Shown: positions 1-10,620, numbered from the stretch's first letter. The stretch: DNA of 53,241 nt from Rubrivivax sp. (GCA_018780805.1 JADMJD010000088.1:1-53241); one strand, 5' to 3'. Notes: generated by a model from the sequence alone, not told the origin. Made by a program: numbers and translations.

Positions 1-658
1 GGAAGAAGCCCACCGCGTTGTGGCCGTACCACCACTGCACCATCGCGTCCTGCACACCCGCGTAGGCCGAGTAGCTCTTGGTCATGCTCACCGGGATCGC
101 GGCGCTGTTGACGATGTGCAGCAGGGCCACGGCGATGATGAAGGCGCCGAAGAACCAGTTGGCCACGTAGATGTGGCGGATCTTGCGGATGCCCACGGTG
201 CCGAAGAACACCACCGCGTAGCTGACCCAGACCACGGCAATCAGCAGGTCGATGGGCCATTCCAGTTCGGCGTATTCCTTGCCCTGGGTCATGCCCAGCG
301 GCAGGGAGATGGCCGCAGCCAGGATCACCAGCTGCCAGCCCCAGAACGTGAACTTGGCCAGCCCGGGCAGGAACAGCGGCGTCTGGCAGGTGCGCTGCAC
401 CACGTGGTAGCTGGTCGCAAACAGCGCGCAGCCGCCAAACGCAAAGATCACCGCGTTGGTGTGCAGCGGGCGCAGGCGGCCGTAGCTGAGGAAGGGGATG
501 CCGAGGTTCAGCTCGGGCCAAGCCAGCTGGGCGGCGATGATGACGCCAACCAGCATGCCCACCACGCCCCACAACACGGCCGCCAGGGCGAACCACCGCA
601 CGGGTGCGTCGGTGTACACCGGAGCCGCAACGGCGGCTCCCCCGGTTCTGCTAGACAT
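1..658 (-). CDS. ccoN: Cytochrome cbb3 oxidase subunit I, N-terminal part (runs off left edge)
   Basis: Catalytic heme-copper subunit of the high-affinity cbb3 terminal oxidase, in the inner membrane. About 219 codons are present. The reading starts [10 protein letters not shown] and shows several hydrophobic helices. It contains [11 protein letters not shown] near residue 66, with the conserved helix-II His that ligates the low-spin heme. [11 protein letters not shown] lies at the window edge and holds the first CuB-ligand His. The ATG at 656-658 has AGGAG about 8 bases upstream, which settles the start. The gene lies 11 bases after ccoS. A perfect TTGAT-N4-ATCAA box inside ccoS sits about 70 bases upstream, so expression is probably induced by low oxygen through an FNR/Anr regulator. 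The rest of the gene and ccoO/Q/P are expected beyond position 1. Confidence 0.95.
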   Translation of the reverse strand, partial: MSSRTGGAAVAAPVYTDAPVRWFALAAVLWGVVGMLVGVIIAAQLAWPELNLGIPFLSYGRLRPLHTNAVIFAFGGCALFATSYHVVQRTCQTPLFLPGLAKFTFWGWQLVILAAAISLPLGMTQGKEYAELEWPIDLLIAVVWVSYAVVFFGTVGIRKIRHIYVANWFFGAFIIAVALLHIVNSAAIPVSMTKSYSAYAGVQDAMVQWWYGHNAVGFF

Positions 659-669
659 AGGACCTCTCC

Positions 670-885
670 TCACAGGGAACGTTGGCTTGTTGGCGGTGAT
701 TGTTCTGCGTGCGGGTGCAGCATGGCTTGATCGGCATCAACCATCTCGGCAGTGGCATCGAGGATGCGCTCGCCTTCGAGCTCCAGATCCTCGAACTGGC
801 CGCGGTAAAGCGCCCAGCCGAAGATGCCCAGGATGCCCAGCACCAGAACGGCGGACAGCGGGATCAGCAGGTACAGAATTTCCAT
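670..885 (-). CDS. ccoS: cbb3-type oxidase assembly protein CcoS
   Basis: Small membrane protein (71 residues) needed for cofactor insertion into cbb3 oxidase. It has the family pattern: a single N-terminal helix ([19 protein letters not shown]), then [14 protein letters not shown], then an acidic tail. It lies one base after the ccoI stop (TGA-G-ATG), so it is translationally coupled to the copper ATPase. The 3' part of the gene carries the FNR-type box at 727-740 that probably serves ccoN. The C-terminal extension after the LE-rich stretch is slightly long but within what the family tolerates. Confidence 0.93.
   Translation of the reverse strand: MEILYLLIPLSAVLVLGILGIFGWALYRGQFEDLELEGERILDATAEMVDADQAMLHPHAEQSPPTSQRSL
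727..740 (-). promoter_or_regulatory. FNR/Anr-type box upstream of ccoN, inside ccoS
   Basis: TTGATCGGCATCAA is a perfect match to the palindromic FNR/Anr/FixK consensus TTGAT-N4-ATCAA. Its centre is about 75 bases upstream of the ccoN ATG. Reading the minus strand, AACAAT lies 22 bases after the box, where a class II FNR promoter would have its -10 element. This would give ccoN its own microaerobic promoter inside the preceding gene. Confidence 0.75.
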
Positions 886-886
886 C

Positions 887-3154
887 TCAGGCGCGCGCGG
901 CGTCTTCGCGGGCTGCGCGCGCCGCGTTCAGCACCACCAGCAGCGAGCTCAATGCCATGCCCAATCCGGCGGCCCAGGGCGGCAGCCAGCCCACCACGGC
1001 CAACGGGATGCAGGCCGCGTTGTAGGCGGCGGCCCAGGCCAGGTTCTGGCGCACGATGCGCATCGTCTTCTGTGCCGTGGCGCGGGCACGCTGCACATCG
1101 CCCCAGCGGCCGGAGACCACCACGGCGTCGGCCTGCGCTCGTGCCACCAGCGCGCCCTGCCCCATGGCCAGCGAGACATCGGCGCGCGCCAGCACCGGGG
1201 CATCGTTGACGCCGTCGCCCACCATCATCACACGCTGCCCGGCGGCCTGTGCGGCGGCCACAGCATCCAGCTTGTCCTGCGGGCTCGCGCCGCCGATGGC
1301 CGCGATGCCGCCCAGCCGCCGCGCCAGTGCCTGCACACGGGCCGGCTGGTCGCCCGACAGCAGCGTGGGCGCCAGGCCCTGGGCCTGCAGCAACGCCAGG
1401 CCCTCGGCCACGCCCGGCCGCAGCGGCTCGAGCACCTGCACCGCGGCCAGCGCCGTGCCATCGCACACCAGCAGGCTGCGCGCGCCAGGCGCCCAATCGG
1501 CTTGGATGCCCAGCCAGGCAGCCGACCCCAGCTGCCACAGACGGCCGCGGGTGTCGCGGCCCTGCAGGCCCTGGCCCGGCCGCTCCTGCACGTCGCGCAT
1601 CGGCAGCGCCGCACCCCAGGCCGTGACAGCACGTGCCACCGGGTGCGTGGACCACTGCGCCAGGCCGGCAGCGGCCGAGCGGCAGGTGGCCACCTCTGCC
1701 ACCACGCCCGGGGCCATCGTGAGCTCGGCCACGGCCTGGCCGTCGTCGGTCAAGGTGCCGGTCTTGTCGACGAAGACCCGGTCCACCTGCGCCAGCGCCT
1801 CGATGGCGTCCAGCCGCTGCACCAGCACCCCGCGCCGGGCCAGGCCACCGGCCGCGGCCACCAGCGCGGCAGGGGCTGCCAGCGACAGGGCGCAGGGGCA
1901 GGTGACCACCAGCACGGCCACCGCCACCGGCACGGCCATGGCCGGGTCGATCAGGCTCCAAACCGCCGCGCTGCCGGCCGCCAGCAACAACACGGCCCAC
2001 AAAAAGGGGCCTGCCCAGCGGTCGGCCAGCCGCGCCGAGGCCGGGCGCTGCGTGAGGGCCTCGTGCATCAGGGCGACGATGGCCTCGTAACGGGTGTCGG
2101 CGCCCACGCGTTCCACCTGCAGGCGCACCGGCGCACCGGTGTTGCGGCTGCCGGCCACGACGGCATCACCCACGGCCTTGGCCACCGGTGTGGATTCGCC
2201 GGTCAACAAGGCCTCGTCGGCCTGGGTGGGGCCGCTGAGCAGCAGGCCGTCGGCCGGGAAGGCCTCCCCCACCGGCACCAGCACCCGGTCGCCAGTGGCC
2301 AGGCGCAGCGTGCTCACCGTCTCCAGGCTGCCATCGGTCCGCTCGCGCCGGGCGGTGGCGGGCAGGCTGGCGGTGGCGGCTTCCAGTTCGGCCTGGGCCC
2401 GGTGGCGGGCGCGCAGTTCGAGGTAACGGGCCCCGAGCAGGAAGCTGACAAACATGGTCAGCGAATCGAAGTAGACCTCGGTGCCGAACAGCCCGCCGGG
2501 TGAAAAACTGGCACCGCTGCTGGCCACGAAGGCCACGGCCACGCCCAGGGCCACCGGCACGTCCATGCCGATGCGGCGCTGGCGCAGGCCGCGCCACCCA
2601 GCCTGGAAAAACGGCCCAGCGGCAAACAGCACCACCGGCAGCGTCAGCACCCACTGGCCCCAGTTCAGCAATTGGCGCATGTCGTCGGCCAACTCCCCCG
2701 GGCCCGCCACGTAGCTGGGGGTGGCCAGCATCATCACCTGCATCGCGCAGAACGACGCCACGAACCAGCGCCACAGGGCCCGGCGGTGTTCGGCACGCCG
2801 CGCCTCGCGGGCCGGCGCGCCGGCGTCGGGCACCGCGTCGTAGCCGGCACCGCGGATGGCGGCGATCAGGGCCGAGGCCTGCGTGCGTGCCGGGTCCCAA
2901 CGCACGCTGGCGCGCTGCGCGGCGGCGCTGACCCGCGCCTCCAGCACACCGTCCACACGCTGCAGGGCGGCTTCGAGGATGCTGGAACAGGCCGCGCAGG
3001 TGATGCCGCTGATCTGCAGGCCTGATTCCAGCTCGGGCCGCCCGCCGGGGCCTTGGCGTCGGCGCGAAAAACGCGCCAGCTCCAAGGGATCGTCCAGCAG
3101 CACGGTGGCTGCCGGGGCATCAAGCGGGGAAGCGGGCGCGGTGGCGGTGTTCAT
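887..3154 (-). CDS. ccoI: Copper-exporting P1B-type ATPase of the cbb3 cluster (CcoI-like)
   Basis: Copper-translocating P-type ATPase that supplies copper for cbb3 oxidase maturation; inner membrane. In order the sequence shows an N-terminal heavy-metal domain with ITCAACSSILE (CxxC), a membrane block, the actuator motif TGEST, the intramembrane CPC metal site (TCPCALSLA), the phosphorylation motif DKTGTLT, the nucleotide-binding STHPVARAV, and the hinge GDGVNDAPVL. The ATG at 3152-3154 (MNTATAPASP, 755 residues) is preferred over an in-frame TTG at 3169; neither has a clear ribosome site. The ccoI-ccoS-ccoN order is typical of Burkholderiales and separates it from stand-alone CopA. Confidence 0.93.
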   Translation of the reverse strand: MNTATAPASPLDAPAATVLLDDPLELARFSRRRQGPGGRPELESGLQISGITCAACSSILEAALQRVDGVLEARVSAAAQRASVRWDPARTQASALIAAIRGAGYDAVPDAGAPAREARRAEHRRALWRWFVASFCAMQVMMLATPSYVAGPGELADDMRQLLNWGQWVLTLPVVLFAAGPFFQAGWRGLRQRRIGMDVPVALGVAVAFVASSGASFSPGGLFGTEVYFDSLTMFVSFLLGARYLELRARHRAQAELEAATASLPATARRERTDGSLETVSTLRLATGDRVLVPVGEAFPADGLLLSGPTQADEALLTGESTPVAKAVGDAVVAGSRNTGAPVRLQVERVGADTRYEAIVALMHEALTQRPASARLADRWAGPFLWAVLLLAAGSAAVWSLIDPAMAVPVAVAVLVVTCPCALSLAAPAALVAAAGGLARRGVLVQRLDAIEALAQVDRVFVDKTGTLTDDGQAVAELTMAPGVVAEVATCRSAAAGLAQWSTHPVARAVTAWGAALPMRDVQERPGQGLQGRDTRGRLWQLGSAAWLGIQADWAPGARSLLVCDGTALAAVQVLEPLRPGVAEGLALLQAQGLAPTLLSGDQPARVQALARRLGGIAAIGGASPQDKLDAVAAAQAAGQRVMMVGDGVNDAPVLARADVSLAMGQGALVARAQADAVVVSGRWGDVQRARATAQKTMRIVRQNLAWAAAYNAACIPLAVVGWLPPWAAGLGMALSSLLVVLNAARAAREDAARA

Positions 3155-3226
3155 GCGGGGGCCGGACAACCCAGACAGCAGGCTGTGCGATGCTTGCGCA
3201 CTCTACGCCGTTGCCATCTCGCTCAC

Positions 3227-3700
3227 ATGATCTATGTCAAGACCACCGCCCTGATCGCCCTGTGCTGTGCTGCCACGTTGGCCGCCACTTTGGCCATCAC
3301 ACCGGCCCGGGCCCAGGACGGGCCGCAGCCCAAGCTGCAGACCACGGCGCTGACGGCGGGCATGCACGTGATCCAGGCCGAGCTGGCGCTGACGCCGACG
3401 CAGCAGATGGTCGGCATGATGCACCGGCGCACCATGGGCGCCAACGAAGGCATGCTCTTCGTCTACGACCAGCCGCACCGGCTGTGTTTCTGGATGCGCA
3501 ACACCCTGCTGCCGCTGACCATCGCCTTCATCGCCGACGATGGCCGCATCGTCAACACCGCGGACATGAAGCCGCTGGATGAAAGCTCGCACTGCGCGGG
3601 TGAGCCGGTGCGTTTTGCGCTGGAGATGAACCAGGGCTGGTTCATCAAACGTGGGCTGAAACCGGGCACCCGCCTGCGCGGGGCCCCGTTCAAAGGCTAG
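3227..3700 (+). CDS. Secreted DUF192-family protein
   Basis: 157-residue protein with a Sec-type signal peptide (hydrophobic residues 7-24, then ATPARAQ) followed by one DUF192 domain. The domain signature is visible: TPTQQMVGMMHRRTMGANEGMLFVY, then CFWMRNTLLPLTIAFI, then DDGRIVNTADMKPLDESSHC and the closing ALEMNQGWF. The family is a small beta-rich fold of unknown biochemical role, usually periplasmic. The ATG at 3227 is chosen because it begins the signal peptide. Upstream in-frame codons overlap ccoI. It diverges from ccoI across a 72-base gap. Confidence 0.88.
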   Translation: MIYVKTTALIALCCAATLAATLAITPARAQDGPQPKLQTTALTAGMHVIQAELALTPTQQMVGMMHRRTMGANEGMLFVYDQPHRLCFWMRNTLLPLTIAFIADDGRIVNTADMKPLDESSHCAGEPVRFALEMNQGWFIKRGLKPGTRLRGAPFKG

Positions 3701-3722
3701 GCGCTGTACTGCACCCCAGCGG

Positions 3723-4304
3723 TCACGCGAAGTTCGCGGCCGCAAATTCCCAGTTCACCAGCTTGTCGAGGAAGGTCTCGACAAACTTGGGGCGCAGGTT
3801 GCGGTAGTCGATGTAATACGCGTGTTCCCAGACGTCCACCGTCAGCAGCGCCTTGTCGGCGGTGGTCAGCGGGGTGCCGGCGGCACCGGTGTTGACGATG
3901 TCCACCGAGCCGTCGGCCTTCTTGACCAGCCAGGTCCAGCCCGAACCGAAGTTGCCGACGGCCGACTTGACGAAGGCCTCCTTGAAGGCGGCGTAGCTGC
4001 CCCACTTGGCGGTGATGGCCGCGGCCAGCGCACCGGTGGGCTCACCACCGCCGTTGGGCGTCATGCAGTGCCAGAAGAAGGTGTGGTTCCAGATCTGCGC
4101 GGCGTTGTTGTAGACCCCGCCGCTGGCGGATTTGATGATCTCTTCCAGCGTCTTGGCTTCGAACTCGGTGCCCTTTTGCAGGTTGTTCAGGTTCACCACA
4201 TAGGCGTTGTGGTGCTTGCCGTGGTGAAACTCCAGCGTCTCACGGCTGTAGTGGGGCGCCAGCGCGTCGATGGCGTAAGGAAGGGGCGGCAGCGTGTGTT
4301 CCAT
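3723..4304 (-). CDS. sodB: Fe/Mn superoxide dismutase
   Basis: 193-residue cytosolic superoxide dismutase converting superoxide to hydrogen peroxide and oxygen. Metal ligands are visible in the family positions: the His of [12 protein letters not shown], the His of QIWNHTFFW, and the Asp and His of [13 protein letters not shown]. The length and the [10 protein letters not shown] segment favour the iron type. The ATG at 4302-4304 is fixed by GGAGG about 10 bases upstream; the reading frame stays open further upstream but is not homologous there. It lies 43 bases behind xseA and is likely transcribed with it, an order common in Burkholderiales. Confidence 0.95.
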   Translation of the reverse strand: MEHTLPPLPYAIDALAPHYSRETLEFHHGKHHNAYVVNLNNLQKGTEFEAKTLEEIIKSASGGVYNNAAQIWNHTFFWHCMTPNGGGEPTGALAAAITAKWGSYAAFKEAFVKSAVGNFGSGWTWLVKKADGSVDIVNTGAAGTPLTTADKALLTVDVWEHAYYIDYRNLRPKFVETFLDKLVNWEFAAANFA

Positions 4305-4347
4305 GGTGTTGTTCCTCCAGTTGAGAGTCGGGATTCTAGGCAGGCGA

Positions 4348-5691
4348 TCAAAGCCGCGTCGGCGGTGCGTCTGCCGCCTCCGGCGGGCGGTGTTCAACGG
4401 CCTGCACCTGCAGCGCGGCACGCCCGTCGGCCCACACACCTTGCACCTGCACACCCAGCGGCAGCTGCGCCACGCTGGTGACCGGGCGGCCGTCTGCGCC
4501 CTCGACCCAGGCATAGCCGCGGGCCAGCACGGCGTGCGGGTCCAGCGCGTGCAGGCGGCGGGCGTGGCCATCCAGCCGCGCCTGTTCCAGCCGAAGGCGC
4601 GCGTGCACCGCGTGCTGCAGGCGCTCGGCCCGCAAAGGGGCCTCGCGCTGCAGCCGCTCCCGCCGTTGCACCAGAGCCGCCGTCAGGCGCTGGCCCAGAC
4701 GCTGCAGGCGCTGCTGGTGCACCGCCAGGCCGCGGGCGGGCCTCGCCAGGCGCAGCGCGGCCAGGTCCAGCCGCTGGGCTTGCGTCTGCAGGCGGCGCGC
4801 CACGCTGCGGCGCAGCGCATCGGCCTGGGACTGCAATGCGGCCAGCAGGTCCTCTGTGGCGGGCGCGGCCAGTTCGGCCGCGGCGGTGGGCGTGGGCGCG
4901 CGCAGGTCGGCGGCCAGGTCGGCCAGCGTCACGTCGGTTTCATGGCCCACACCGCAGACCACCGGCAGCGGGCTGGCAGCCACGGCGCGCACCACCCGTT
5001 CATCGTTGAAGGCCCACAGGTCTTCCAGCGCACCGCCGCCGCGCACCAGCAGCAAGGTGTCCACCTCCTGGCGCTGGCCGGCAAGCGCCAAGGCCCGCAC
5101 CAGGGCCGGCGGGGCGTCCGGCCCTTGCACCGGGGCTGGATAGACCACCAGCCGCACATGGGGCGCACGGCGCGCAAAGCTGGTCAGCACATCGTGCAAG
5201 GCCGCGGCCTGCAGCGACGTGACGATGCCCACCGCACGCGGGTGGGCCGGCAAGTGCCGCTTGCGGGCCGGATCGAACAAACCCTCGGCCTGCAGGCGGG
5301 CGCGCAGGCGCAGGAACTCTTCGTACAGGCTGCCGGCCCCCACACGCTGCATGGCTTCGACGACGAACTGCAGCTCACCACGGGGTTCGTAGACGGCCAG
5401 CCGGCCGCGCAGATCCACGCGCTGGCCGTCGGCCGGGGCGAAATCCAGCAGGCCTGCGGCGCGGCGGAACATCGCGCAACGCAGCGTGGCCGTGGCGCCA
5501 TCGGCGTCCTTCAGCGAAAAGTAGCAGTGCCCGCTGCTGGCCCGTGTGAAGCCCGACAGCTCACCCCGCACCGCCACCGCGCCAAAACGGGCCGCCAGCG
5601 CGTCACCGGCCGCCACCAGCAAGGCCGCCACACCCCAAGGCGCCCGCACGGCGCCGCCCGCCAAGGCCTCAGCCATGCGCCGGCCCAGCAT
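4348..5691 (-). CDS. xseA: Exodeoxyribonuclease VII large subunit
   Basis: Large subunit of ExoVII, which degrades single-stranded DNA from both ends. An N-terminal OB-fold region ([24 protein letters not shown]) is followed by the catalytic domain with [36 protein letters not shown] and [24 protein letters not shown] long Arg/Leu/Ala-rich helical stalk follows, and the C-terminal segment begins [15 protein letters not shown]. These are hallmark XseA motifs. The start is uncertain: TTG at 5724, ATG at 5691 and ATG at 5676 are all in frame and none has a good ribosome site. The stalk region is high-GC but uninterrupted. Confidence 0.93.
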   Translation of the reverse strand: MLGRRMAEALAGGAVRAPWGVAALLVAAGDALAARFGAVAVRGELSGFTRASSGHCYFSLKDADGATATLRCAMFRRAAGLLDFAPADGQRVDLRGRLAVYEPRGELQFVVEAMQRVGAGSLYEEFLRLRARLQAEGLFDPARKRHLPAHPRAVGIVTSLQAAALHDVLTSFARRAPHVRLVVYPAPVQGPDAPPALVRALALAGQRQEVDTLLLVRGGGALEDLWAFNDERVVRAVAASPLPVVCGVGHETDVTLADLAADLRAPTPTAAAELAAPATEDLLAALQSQADALRRSVARRLQTQAQRLDLAALRLARPARGLAVHQQRLQRLGQRLTAALVQRRERLQREAPLRAERLQHAVHARLRLEQARLDGHARRLHALDPHAVLARGYAWVEGADGRPVTSVAQLPLGVQVQGVWADGRAALQVQAVEHRPPEAADAPPTRL

Positions 5692-5762
5692 CCATGCGGG
5701 TCGAGTACTCCACAGCCGCGCCAATGCTGGCTTTGCCGAGGGAGCGGCCTGTCACGGCCTTG

Positions 5763-5963
5763 TCATCTGGGTACAAGTGCATGTCGGGCAATGAAAATTC
5801 GGGCCTTGCGGACGATCAGAGGCTTGTGGCAGCGCGGGCACACGCCTGAGTGCGTGGCCCGGCCCGGTGTTGTCCACAAAGTTGTCCACAGATTGGGTGG
5901 GCAGTGCTTGCAGGCTGGTGCCGCGCCGGCCGCAGCGGCCGGGCCGGGGCCGTCAGGCATCAT
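5763..5963 (-). CDS. Possible small double-CxxC protein (weak)
   Basis: A 66-codon open frame ends about 40 bases before xseA. It carries CKHC at residues 18-21 and CPRCHK at 42-47, a spacing that could form a zinc ribbon. A short LWTTLWTT repeat lies between them, encoded by the tandem 12-base repeat at 5870-5890. There is no ribosome-binding site before the ATG at 5961-5963, and codon third positions are mixed. It may be a real small protein of the xseA transcript or chance coding in a divergent promoter region. I do not recognise a family. Confidence 0.25.
   Translation of the reverse strand: MMPDGPGPAAAAGAAPACKHCPPNLWTTLWTTPGRATHSGVCPRCHKPLIVRKARIFIARHALVPR
5870..5890 (+). repeat. Tandem DnaA-box-like 9-mers, TTGTCCACA twice, 12-base period
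   Basis: TTGTCCACA occurs at 5870-5878 and again at 5882-5890 in the same orientation. Each differs by one base from the DnaA consensus TTATCCACA. The pair lies between divergent xseA and exbB. A regulatory DnaA site is one reading. The other is a coding repeat of the small minus-strand frame at 5763-5963. Confidence 0.4.
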
Positions 5964-6005
5964 GCACAATCGGCGCCGTCGCGCGCATCCCCGTCGGAAC
6001 CGCAT

Positions 6006-6644
6006 TTGTTTTCCATCATACAAGCCGCCGGCTGGCCCATCTGGCTGCTGATCGCCTGCTCTGTCGCCGCCCTCACGCTGATCCTCGAACGGCTGTACCA
6101 GCTGCGCAGCGCACGCGTGGCACCGGCCACGCTGCTGGACGAAGTGCTGGGCGTCACGCGCACCAGCCTGCCGTCGGCCGACGTGGTCAACAAGCTGGCC
6201 GAGAACTCGGTGCTGGGCAGCGTTTTGGCCGCGGGCCTGCGCAGCGTGATCGCCGAGCCGCGCATCACCGAAGACGCGCTGCGCCAGTCGCTGGAAAACG
6301 CCGGCCGCCAGGCCGTGCACCAGACCGAGCGTTACCTGAACGCCCTGGGCACCATTGCCTCGGCGGCGCCGTTGCTGGGGTTGTTCGGCACCATCATCGG
6401 CATGATCGAGATCTTCGGTTCGCAGGCACCGGGCGCTGCCGGCAACCCGCAGATGCTGGCGCACGGCATCTCGATCGCGCTGTACAACACCGCCTTCGGG
6501 CTGATCGTCGCGATCCCGTCGCTGATGTTCTACCGCTACTTCCGCGGCTGCGTGGACGGTTTCCAGCTGACGATGGAACTGGCCGCGGCACGCCTGGTGC
6601 CGCACCTGATGCGCTTTGCGGTGCGCAGCCCGGCCGCCGCATGA
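6006..6644 (+). CDS. exbB: ExbB-type proton channel subunit (MotA/TolQ/ExbB family)
   Basis: Inner-membrane subunit of the ExbB-ExbD proton channel that energises TonB-dependent transport. The protein is 212 residues from the TTG at 6006, giving FSIIQAAGWPIWLLIACSVAALTLILERL as first helix. This matches the usual start of Burkholderiales homologues; no in-frame ATG fits. Two more membrane segments follow, with the conserved NALGTIASAAPLLGLFGTIIGMIEIF and the closing GISIALYNTAFGLIVAIPSLMFYRYF. It overlaps exbD by four bases (ATGA). No tonB gene is nearby, so it may serve a distant TonB, possibly for the receptor at 13839-16340. Confidence 0.92.
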   Translation: MFSIIQAAGWPIWLLIACSVAALTLILERLYQLRSARVAPATLLDEVLGVTRTSLPSADVVNKLAENSVLGSVLAAGLRSVIAEPRITEDALRQSLENAGRQAVHQTERYLNALGTIASAAPLLGLFGTIIGMIEIFGSQAPGAAGNPQMLAHGISIALYNTAFGLIVAIPSLMFYRYFRGCVDGFQLTMELAAARLVPHLMRFAVRSPAAA

Positions 6645-7075
6645 ACTTCAGCCGCCGCAAGCCCGACGAACCGGAGATCAACCTGATCCCGTTCATCGAC
6701 GTGCTGCTGGTGGTCCTGATCTTCCTGATGCTGTCGACCACCTACTCGCGCTTCACCGAGCTGCAGGTGGCCCTGCCCACGGCGAATGCCGAAACGCTGA
6801 AGGACCGCACACCCGAGGTCATCGTCGCCGTGGCCGCCGACGGCCGCTACAGCGTGCGCGGGCAGTTGGTGCAAGGCCGCGGCGTCGAGCAGCTCAGCGC
6901 GGCCCTCGCCGCCGCCGCTGCCGGCCGGCCGGAGACGATGGTGATCGTCTCGGCCGATGCGCTGGCCGCGCACCAGTCGGTGGTGAACGTGCTGGATGCC
7001 GCGCGCCGCGCCGGCCTGGCCCGGCTGACGTTTGCGGCGCAGGCTGGCGCCCAGACCGGCGCTTCCCAGCGCTGA
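6641..7075 (+). CDS. exbD: ExbD/TolR-family biopolymer transport protein
   Basis: 144-residue partner of ExbB, with a single N-terminal membrane helix and a periplasmic domain. The signature PEINLIPFIDVLLVVLIFLMLSTTY contains the conserved helix Asp needed for proton conduction. The rest is the periplasmic alpha/beta domain with MVIVSADALAAHQSVVNVLDAARRAG. Its ATG overlaps the exbB stop, so the two are translationally coupled. It is followed 11 bases later by lpxK, an arrangement typical of Burkholderiales. Confidence 0.93.
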   Translation: MNFSRRKPDEPEINLIPFIDVLLVVLIFLMLSTTYSRFTELQVALPTANAETLKDRTPEVIVAVAADGRYSVRGQLVQGRGVEQLSAALAAAAAGRPETMVIVSADALAAHQSVVNVLDAARRAGLARLTFAAQAGAQTGASQR

Positions 7076-7086
7076 CGGCGCCCGCT

Positions 7087-8112
7087 GTGCGCGCCTGGCT
7101 CGAGCGCGCGCTGGTGGCGCGCTGGTACGGCCCGTCGCCGATCACCCTGCTCTGGCCCCTGGCCCGCCTGTACGCGGCACTGGCCTGGTTGAACCGCTGG
7201 GCCTGGCGCTGGCGCCAACCCTGGCGGGCGCCTTGCCCGGTGCTGGTGGTCGGCAACCTGGTCGTGGGCGGTGCCGGCAAGACCCCGACCGTGATCGCGC
7301 TGGTGCAAGCGCTGCGACAGCGGGGTTGGCGGCCAGGTGTCGTCTCCCGTGGCCATGGGCGGCGCAGCCGCGGCGTGGTGCTGGCCGCGCCCGGTGTGGG
7401 CGCCACCACCCTGGGCGATGAACCCTGGCTGATCGCCCGCCACACTGGCGTCCCGGTCGCCGTGGCCGCGCGGCGCGCCGACGCGGCCCAGGCGCTGCTG
7501 AGTGCCCACCCGGCGGTGGACCTGCTGATCGCCGACGACGGCCTGCAACATGCCGCCCTGGCCCGTGACGCCGAGCTCTGGGTCTTCGACGAACGTGGTG
7601 CCGGCAATGGCGCCTTGTTGCCCGCGGGCCCGCTGCGGCAGCCCCTGCCGGCCACGGTGCCCGCCACAGTGAACGTGCTCTACAACGCACGCAGCGCGAC
7701 GACGGCCCTGCCCGGCCTGCTGGCGGTGCGTGCCCTGGCCGGTGCCGTGCCGCTCGCCGATTGGCACCAGGGCGCTGCGATGCAAGCTGGCGCGCTGGCC
7801 GCGCTGCGGGGCCGCGCCGTGCTGGCGCTGGCCGGCATCGCGGCGCCGGAGCGCTTCTTCGGCATGCTGCGCGCCGAGGGCCTGACCCTCACCGCGCTGC
7901 CCCTGCCCGACCATGCCGACCTCAGCACCCCACCCTGGCCTGCCGGCACCCCCACGGTGTTGTGCACCGAGAAGGACGCCGCCAAGCTCGACCCGGCCGC
8001 CTGCGGCGCCACCCGGGTCTGGGTGGTGGGACTAGACTTCCGCCTGCCCCCTGAACTCATCGCCGACCTGGACCGCCGCCTGCGCGGCGCCCGGTCCGCC
8101 GCCGCACCATGA
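7087..8112 (+). CDS. lpxK: Tetraacyldisaccharide 4'-kinase
   Basis: Lipid A pathway kinase that phosphorylates the 4' position of the tetraacyldisaccharide intermediate; peripheral at the inner membrane. N-terminal residues form a membrane-associating segment ([22 protein letters not shown]). Then come the Walker A of the family, [48 protein letters not shown] and [13 protein letters not shown]-terminal [18 protein letters not shown] and [10 protein letters not shown] are also family features. GTG at 7087 is the best start (341 residues), since the frame upstream lies inside exbD. The stop overlaps the next ATG by four bases. Confidence 0.93.
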   Translation: MRAWLERALVARWYGPSPITLLWPLARLYAALAWLNRWAWRWRQPWRAPCPVLVVGNLVVGGAGKTPTVIALVQALRQRGWRPGVVSRGHGRRSRGVVLAAPGVGATTLGDEPWLIARHTGVPVAVAARRADAAQALLSAHPAVDLLIADDGLQHAALARDAELWVFDERGAGNGALLPAGPLRQPLPATVPATVNVLYNARSATTALPGLLAVRALAGAVPLADWHQGAAMQAGALAALRGRAVLALAGIAAPERFFGMLRAEGLTLTALPLPDHADLSTPPWPAGTPTVLCTEKDAAKLDPAACGATRVWVVGLDFRLPPELIADLDRRLRGARSAAAP

Positions 8113-8296
8113 CGCTCGACCACCGCCTGCTGCACTTGCTTGTCTGCCCCGTCTGCAAGGGCCCGCTGGAGGTGTTGCGCGACGAGCAGCAGCGCCCCGT
8201 CGAGCTGGCCTGCCCAGCCGACCACCTGGCCTTCCCGCTGCGCGACGGCATCCCGGTGATGCTGGAACACGAGGCCCGCGCGCTGGAACCCAAGGC

Positions 8297-8300
<4 letters not shown>
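8109..8300 (+). CDS. Trm112/YcaR-family protein
   Basis: 63-residue protein beginning MTDH-like ([20 protein letters not shown]), with one CPVCKG pair and a second conserved [19 protein letters not shown] block. This is the bacterial YcaR/Trm112 family, small zinc-ribbon-like proteins found between lpxK and kdsB in many proteobacteria. The second cysteine pair of the eukaryotic relatives is reduced to one Cys here. It overlaps lpxK upstream and kdsB downstream by four bases each, so all three are translationally coupled. The molecular role is not established. Confidence 0.9.
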
Positions 8301-9818
<1,518 letters not shown>

Positions 9819-9829
9819 GGAGCGCGCGC

Positions 9830-10588
9830 ATGGACATCGCAGGCAAGGTCTTCATCGTCACCGGCGGCGCCTCCGGCCTGGGGGAAGGCACGGCACGCAT
9901 GCTCGCCGCAAACGGCGGCCAGGTGGTCATTGCCGACCTACAGGTCGAGCGAGGCGAAGCCATCGCGAAGGAACTCGGCGGTGTGTTCGTCAAGTGCGAC
10001 GTCAGCCAGGAAGCCGACGGCCAGGCCGCCGTGGCCGCAGCCACGGGCCTGGGCAAGCTGATGGGCCTGGTCAATTGCGCCGGCATTGCGCCGGCCATCA
10101 AGACCGTGGGCAAGGAAGGCGCCCACCCGCTGGCCAGCTACACCAAGGTGATCATGGTCAACCTGGTGGGCAGCTTCAACATGATCCGGCTCGCGGCCGA
10201 GGCCATGAGCAAAAACGCGCCCGAACCCACCGGTGAACGTGGTGTGCTGATCAGCACCGCCAGCGTGGCCGCCTACGACGGCCAGATCGGCCAGGCGGCC
10301 TATGCCGCCAGCAAGGGCGGCGTCGTGGGCATGACACTGCCGATCGCACGCGACCTGGCGCGCAACGGCATCCGCAACATGACGATTGCGCCGGGCATCT
10401 TCGGCACACCGATGCTGTTCACGATGCCGCAGGAGGTGCAGGACGCACTGGCCGCCAGCGTGCCCTTCCCCAGCCGCCTGGGCACGCCGGCCGACTACGC
10501 CAAGCTGGTGCACCAGATCATCACCAACGACATGCTGAATGGCGAGGTGATCCGGCTCGACGGCGCGATCCGGATGGCGCCGAAGTAA
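9830..10588 (+). CDS. SDR oxidoreductase, 3-hydroxyacyl-CoA dehydrogenase type
   Basis: 252-residue short-chain dehydrogenase, cytosolic. The cofactor motif [15 protein letters not shown] lies at residues 11-25, an NCAG equivalent at VNCAGIAPA, a catalytic Ser in [15 protein letters not shown], and YAASKGGV with the YxxxK pair. The [33 protein letters not shown] segment is typical of the type II 3-hydroxyacyl-CoA dehydrogenase group (HSD10-like), which works in beta-oxidation and isoleucine degradation. It begins 11 bases after adk with its own AGGAG site, so it may be read from the adk transcript. Confidence 0.88.
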   Translation: MDIAGKVFIVTGGASGLGEGTARMLAANGGQVVIADLQVERGEAIAKELGGVFVKCDVSQEADGQAAVAAATGLGKLMGLVNCAGIAPAIKTVGKEGAHPLASYTKVIMVNLVGSFNMIRLAAEAMSKNAPEPTGERGVLISTASVAAYDGQIGQAAYAASKGGVVGMTLPIARDLARNGIRNMTIAPGIFGTPMLFTMPQEVQDALAASVPFPSRLGTPADYAKLVHQIITNDMLNGEVIRLDGAIRMAPK

Positions 10589-10603
10589 GGCGCCACCGGC
10601 TGG

Positions 10604-10620
10604 CCCGGGGCTCGCCCGGG
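10604..10620. terminator. Weak G/C hairpin between convergent genes
   Basis: CCCGGG, GCTCG, CCCGGG forms a short stem between the SDR stop and the end of the S9 peptidase on the other strand. There is no T run on either side. It could help stop convergent transcription, but this is only positional support. Confidence 0.3.

Noticed and set aside
864..2000. Long open frames overlapping ccoI in other frames and on the opposite strand
   Set aside because: They are Ala/Gly/Arg-rich readings produced by the high third-position GC of ccoI and show no domain.
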